DNA from: Lachnospiraceae bacterium
GTDB taxonomy: Bacteria > Bacillota > Clostridia > Lachnospirales > Lachnospiraceae
Assembly: GCA_009774615.1 (NCBI GenBank)
Contig: VSOC01000045.1
Coordinates: 1 to 25,565 of the forward strand
DNA length: 25,565 bases
Reading direction: 5' to 3'
Under the pieces are notes generated by a model. The model had not been told where the DNA came from, searched no databases, and saw only the letters and a program-made list of their open reading frames with translations. Position numbers and translations under genes: made by a program. Below, one piece after another: positions 22,334 through 25,565 of this stretch. Each line of letters starts with the position of its first letter. Positions within the stretch are counted from its first letter, which is position 1.

Positions 22334-24270
22334 TATCTCTTACCTCCGCGGATATAATCCTGATTCCGTTTTTCGTATTCGGTCTTTAAGTCACCAAAAT
22401 AATCCAGTTTTACGTCGCCGCGCACGGCTTTTCCGCCCTCGCAGCGAATGGTAATAAAGTGGTGATCGCTCTCCGGGTCTAATTCGGGATAGTCACTTCG
22501 GGTAAAGCAAAGGGGCTTTGAACTTGACTTTCTCATCCGGCAGGCTTCCAGGATAATTTCTGCCACCTGTAAAATATCCAGAACCTCATGGGTGCGCACC
22601 AGTTCGTGCGGGTTATGACAGGAAAGCTTCGGCACGATTTCTTCCCGGTAACTCTTTAGCAAATCCAGTCCCTGGACTAATAATGCCTCGTTTTTAATCG
22701 CCCCGCAATAATTTCTCATGCACTTTGCTATTGCCCAGTTCAGTTCCTTCCAGCCGTAACCCTCTTCGACATACATCGGCGCATAAAGACGCTCAATCTC
22801 CTCGTCCACCTGTTTCCGGTCAATATCCGCCAGGCTAACCGTATTGGCATAATCGCTTGCCTTTCTGGCGGCATAATAGCCGGTCGCCGCGGCAAAGCCC
22901 GCGCAGTCGGAGCCAAAGAGCTGGTCGCCCCCGGCATAAATGCCGTCAATATTTGTCTTTAAATCCCAGTCATGCATAATGCCGCCCGGCGCACCGAAAA
23001 GCTGCCGTTCGTCGTCGCTGAAGGAAGCGGAAGTCCAGCCTGTGCCGTAGACCTGCATCGCCTTCTTTTCCGGGTCAAACCCTCTGCGGTTATAATAATC
23101 CAAAACCGGGATCTGGGTCTTTCCTTCATTTCCAATCATCATGCCCCAGATAACATCTCTCTCCGACTTTGGCATTCTGGACATATCCGCATAGAACGGC
23201 AATTTATAGCCCCGCTTCATCAGCTCGTCAAAGGGAACGGTTTCAGGTCCCCGGTATGCATACTTCGGCTCGTCAATCACGCCGCCCTTTAAGAAGAATT
23301 TTTGACCTTTCACGGGAAGGAATCTCTCTTTCACGGTCTTTAATTCGTTCCCGTCCCTGTCCAGATATGGAATCTCAACGCCGCGGGCGTCCACCATCGT
23401 ACAGGCATACCAGGTATTGTGATTATTGCCCGCACTGTAGGGCGGAAAGCTTGAACCGGCGGCAGAAAACTCTGCCCGGACACTTTTTTCCATCATGGTA
23501 AATTCCACCCCTGCTCTCCACCCCATCGCATGACCGGAACCAATGGAGTTAAACGGACGAAATTCACAAAGCCCCGGAAGATCCGCATTAAACAGCCAGA
23601 TTCTTGCCGGTCTTGACATCGTAAGTATCGTCGCTTTGGACCGAAAAACCATAATCTTTCCCGTATGCGTATTCATCCCCACAGCGCCCGCGCCGCGCTT
23701 TCTGCCCTTTTCTGTCACGGTCAAAAGCGAGGTGGCTTCCGTATAGTCATAAATTTTAACCCCTAATTTTTTCAGTTCTTTGTACAGGGCTGGCTTAAAG
23801 GTTTTGCCCCAGACTCGGAGGGTAAACTTATTCTCGTAGTCGTAAGCAAACATCAGTTTGGTTTCGTCATCCCGAAAATCCGCACCCTTAAACGCATCCT
23901 CCGTGTCACGGATCTTTCCGCCGATCTCCTCCAAATCAAGAAGTCTGTCCCAGCCCTCTTCGCAGCAGATATAGTGGGCAATACCGTTGGACAAATGATC
24001 CTGCTCATCGACATAAGCCTCGGCAATCTCCTTGGAAGTAACTTTAGAACAGGGATTGGTACATGCCGACTCCCAGTGGTCAAAACCCGTACCCGCCGAA
24101 CCGCTTCGGATCGTCGCTCCCTTCTCAACTAAAACCACCTTCTGTCCCCTTCTTGCTGCGGAAAGTGCCGCAAAACATCCTGCAATTCCCCCGCCTAAAA
24201 CAAGAATATCCGATTCCACACACTCTTCCTGCCCAAATTCAATGTTATAGGGCCATTTCATTTCACTCAT
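22333..24270 (-). CDS. FAD-dependent oxidoreductase, AprA/fumarate-reductase-like
   Basis: A 645-residue cytoplasmic flavoprotein of the fumarate reductase/succinate dehydrogenase/AprA superfamily. The FAD-binding Rossmann motif is VESDILVLGGGIAGCFAALSAARRG, with VVLVEK after it (short form: GGGIAGC at the start, EKGATIRSGSAGTG for the pyrophosphate contact). The second FAD block is near the C-terminal third: GIYAGGDQLFGSDCAGFAAATGYYAARKA, containing AGGD. A helical C-terminal domain follows. There is no Tat or Sec signal and no flavinylation motif. ATG 24268-24270 is chosen because AAGGAG lies eight bases upstream; the frame stays open to 24306. It overlaps its ferredoxin partner by one base and follows the symporter by 46 bases. 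The substrate is unknown: fumarate-like and other small carboxylates are possible, and AprA-type sulfate chemistry is unlikely without partner genes. Confidence 0.85.
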   Translation of the reverse strand: MSEMKWPYNIEFGQEECVESDILVLGGGIAGCFAALSAARRGQKVVLVEKGATIRSGSAGTGFDHWESACTNPCSKVTSKEIAEAYVDEQDHLSNGIAHYICCEEGWDRLLDLEEIGGKIRDTEDAFKGADFRDDETKLMFAYDYENKFTLRVWGKTFKPALYKELKKLGVKIYDYTEATSLLTVTEKGRKRGAGAVGMNTHTGKIMVFRSKATILTMSRPARIWLFNADLPGLCEFRPFNSIGSGHAMGWRAGVEFTMMEKSVRAEFSAAGSSFPPYSAGNNHNTWYACTMVDARGVEIPYLDRDGNELKTVKERFLPVKGQKFFLKGGVIDEPKYAYRGPETVPFDELMKRGYKLPFYADMSRMPKSERDVIWGMMIGNEGKTQIPVLDYYNRRGFDPEKKAMQVYGTGWTSASFSDDERQLFGAPGGIMHDWDLKTNIDGIYAGGDQLFGSDCAGFAAATGYYAARKASDYANTVSLADIDRKQVDEEIERLYAPMYVEEGYGWKELNWAIAKCMRNYCGAIKNEALLVQGLDLLKSYREEIVPKLSCHNPHELVRTHEVLDILQVAEIILEACRMRKSSSKPLCFTRSDYPELDPESDHHFITIRCEGGKAVRGDVKLDYFGDLKTEYEKRNQDYIRGGKR

Positions 24271-24316
24271 TAATCCTTCTCCTTCCTCGCTCTTCCTCTT
24301 CCACATTTATCAAAAA

Positions 24317-25372
24317 TCAATTTCCGTTCGCCCTGCGCTCCGCGATCATCCTGTCATTTACCTTCTGTCCTTCCTTATCCGAAAGACTGACAACAACCAG
24401 AACAACCGTAGATACAATGTAAGCAATAAACAGCGCCAAATCCACGTTAATCATTCCCTGAATCGGACTGGGAATGCCGATAAAGAAGGCACCCACACCG
24501 ATAATTCCTCCGGCAGCTGCCGCCGCAAACGCACCCTTCCTGGTCGCCCGATCCCACATCAGCCCGCCAAGCATGGGAATCAGCAGACTTCCCATATAGG
24601 GATAGTTAAAGATAATCATCGCATCCAAAATATCCGTCATATAAAAACTAAAAATAATTCCCACTATACTTCCAATCAATACGGTAGCCTGAGAAATCCT
24701 CTTTGCCTTGGGCAGTTCATCCAGGCTGGACACTTCCGGGTGAAGAAACCGGTTATAAAAATCCCTTGCCACACAGGAACCCATGGATAAGATAACACCG
24801 TTGGCGCTGGACATTGCCGCTGCCAGAATCGCTGCGATAACCACGCCCCACATTCCTCCTACGGTACAGTACAGAAGAACTACCGCCCCGGTAAGCACCA
24901 CGCCCCAGTGAAAAGGAATCCCAAAGCCCGAAAGCACGCCGCCGCAGGCTAAGATCTGCGCAATAAAGATACCTAACAAACTGGGAATATTGCTTAAAAA
25001 CGACCAGAAGCGAATCCCCCGGCTGTCCCCATATCTCCTGGAAAAGAAATCCATTGGAACAAAGCCTTCCTGCGAACGGAGCTTTTTACTGGTCACAAGT
25101 CCCGCAATAATCAGACCTCCCCCGCAGCCAATAGTGTAATAAATCCCCGGCCATACCCCATGATCATAACCCCTGGTCGCTCCGCTCAGCACGATTCCCA
25201 CGCCAATCTGCACTGCCGAAAGCGTTATTCCCGTCCGAACCCAGCCAAGCTGCCTCCCTGCCACCAGATAATCCGACGCCTTTTTCGCCCGCCGCGAAGC
25301 ATACATCCCCACAGCAATCACCCCGATAAAATAACATACACACACACATAAAATCATTGAATTTACGGACAT
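24317..25372 (-). CDS. Sodium/solute symporter (SSS family), apparently internally deleted
   Basis: The first gene of the operon encodes a 351-residue membrane protein of the SSS (SLC5-like) family, which imports small solutes with Na+. Visible family parts are the first helix (MILCVCVCYFIGVIAVGMY), SDYLVAGRQLGW, the helix LSAVQIGVGIVLSG, and the late motif AAILAAAMSSANGVILSMGS, whose serines lie in the Na2 site. Normal members have about 450-550 residues. Here the block VGGMWGVV, which should be followed by more than 100 residues and several helices, runs directly into IAAILAAAMSS near residue 177 (24836-24850). The frame is intact and the ribosome site GGAGG is good, so it could be translated, but transport is doubtful. 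Genuine in-frame deletion and assembly collapse are both possible. Confidence 0.8.
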   Translation of the reverse strand: MSVNSMILCVCVCYFIGVIAVGMYASRRAKKASDYLVAGRQLGWVRTGITLSAVQIGVGIVLSGATRGYDHGVWPGIYYTIGCGGGLIIAGLVTSKKLRSQEGFVPMDFFSRRYGDSRGIRFWSFLSNIPSLLGIFIAQILACGGVLSGFGIPFHWGVVLTGAVVLLYCTVGGMWGVVIAAILAAAMSSANGVILSMGSCVARDFYNRFLHPEVSSLDELPKAKRISQATVLIGSIVGIIFSFYMTDILDAMIIFNYPYMGSLLIPMLGGLMWDRATRKGAFAAAAAGGIIGVGAFFIGIPSPIQGMINVDLALFIAYIVSTVVLVVVSLSDKEGQKVNDRMIAERRANGN

Positions 25373-25403
25373 ACCTTATCCTCCTTTTGTTGTTTCCCAT
25401 GCT

Positions 25404-25423
25404 ATACATTATGCATAATGTAT
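25404..25423. promoter_or_regulatory. Perfect 20-bp palindrome, probable operator
   Basis: ATACATTATG followed by CATAATGTAT is a perfect palindrome. A further half-site-like TATGTAT follows at 25424-25430. It lies about +7 to +26 relative to the predicted start of the symporter operon, ideal for a repressor. The GntR/FCD regulator at the other end of the operon is the natural candidate binder. Confidence 0.65.
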
Positions 25424-25436
25424 TATGTATGAAATT

Positions 25437-25464
25437 ATTATACAATAAAATTCTTTTTTGTCAA
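25437..25464 (-). promoter_or_regulatory. Near-consensus promoter of the symporter-flavoprotein operon
   Basis: On the minus strand, a perfect TTGACA (25459-25464) and a perfect TATAAT (25437-25442) are separated by 16 bases. Transcription would start near 25430, about 58 bases before the symporter ATG. Confidence 0.75.
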
Positions 25465-25513
25465 GATTTTTTGTGAAATTTTCCGATATGATTTTAAAAG
25501 CTACCAACAACCA

Positions 25514-25557
25514 TAAAAACCAAAAGCCCCCCGATTTCTCGGAAGGCCCTGGTTTTC
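25514..25557 (-). terminator. Rho-independent terminator of a gene to the right
   Basis: AAAACCA-AAAGCC-CCCGA (about 25516-25534) pairs with TCGG-AAGGC-CCTGGTTTT (about 25538-25557). Read on the minus strand it is followed by T-rich sequence, so it most likely ends a minus-strand gene beyond the window and insulates the symporter operon. Bases 25465-25513 hold nothing else I can name. Confidence 0.6.
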
Positions 25558-25565
25558 ATGGCTGC

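Noticed and set aside
22043..24270. Dissimilatory adenylylsulfate reductase (aprBA)
   Set aside because: Subunit resemblance is real, but sulfate adenylyltransferase, dsr and electron-transfer genes are absent and a solute symporter is present instead.

Overview
The window looks like chromosome of a spore-forming anaerobic Clostridia, most likely Lachnospiraceae. It has a forespore sigma factor of the SigG type, type III pantothenate kinase (CoaX), strong AGGAGG ribosome sites, moderate G+C and no rRNA, tRNA, phage structural or transposase genes. The genus cannot be fixed by eye.

Layout. 0.1-1.2 kb (minus strand): a lipoprotein followed by a C-terminal relic of a DeoD-type purine nucleoside phosphorylase. 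1.4-3.5 kb (plus): a FecR-domain lipoprotein behind a foldable leader, closed by a bidirectional terminator. 3.6-9.9 kb (minus): housekeeping and metabolic genes: fructokinase, PepV-type dipeptidase, release factor 3, an alpha/beta-hydrolase and CoaBC. 10.0-10.8 kb (plus): coaX, divergent from coaBC, so two CoA-pathway genes share one intergenic region. 10.9-12.6 kb (minus): two overlapping adenine methyltransferases resembling the DpnM/DpnA pair, with no restriction endonuclease beside them. 12.9-13.7 kb (plus): sigG. 13.85-16.7 kb (plus): a LytTR response regulator, a GHKL histidine kinase and a small highly charged protein gene with a repeat-rich promoter region.

16.75-18.8 kb (minus): an AT-rich, translationally coupled pair, an AAA15/OLD-like ATPase followed by a small TOPRIM-like protein. 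Its architecture matches two-gene ATPase-TOPRIM antiphage systems such as PARIS and AbiL. This is the best candidate for an undescribed system in the window. Related repeats (core TGTGAACARTAAC) lie beside this pair, in front of the charged-protein gene and, weakly, near 1.27 kb. 19.0-20.9 kb (minus): an ABC-F ATPase with a long charged C-terminal tail.

21.2-25.4 kb: a GntR/FCD regulator (plus) faces a minus-strand operon with a sodium/solute symporter (apparently missing an internal block), an AprA/fumarate-reductase-like flavoprotein and an 8-cysteine ferredoxin. The operon has a near-consensus promoter with a perfect 20-bp palindrome just downstream of it. I read it as an uptake and anaerobic redox module for an unidentified substrate. 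The window ends at a terminator for a gene lying to the right.
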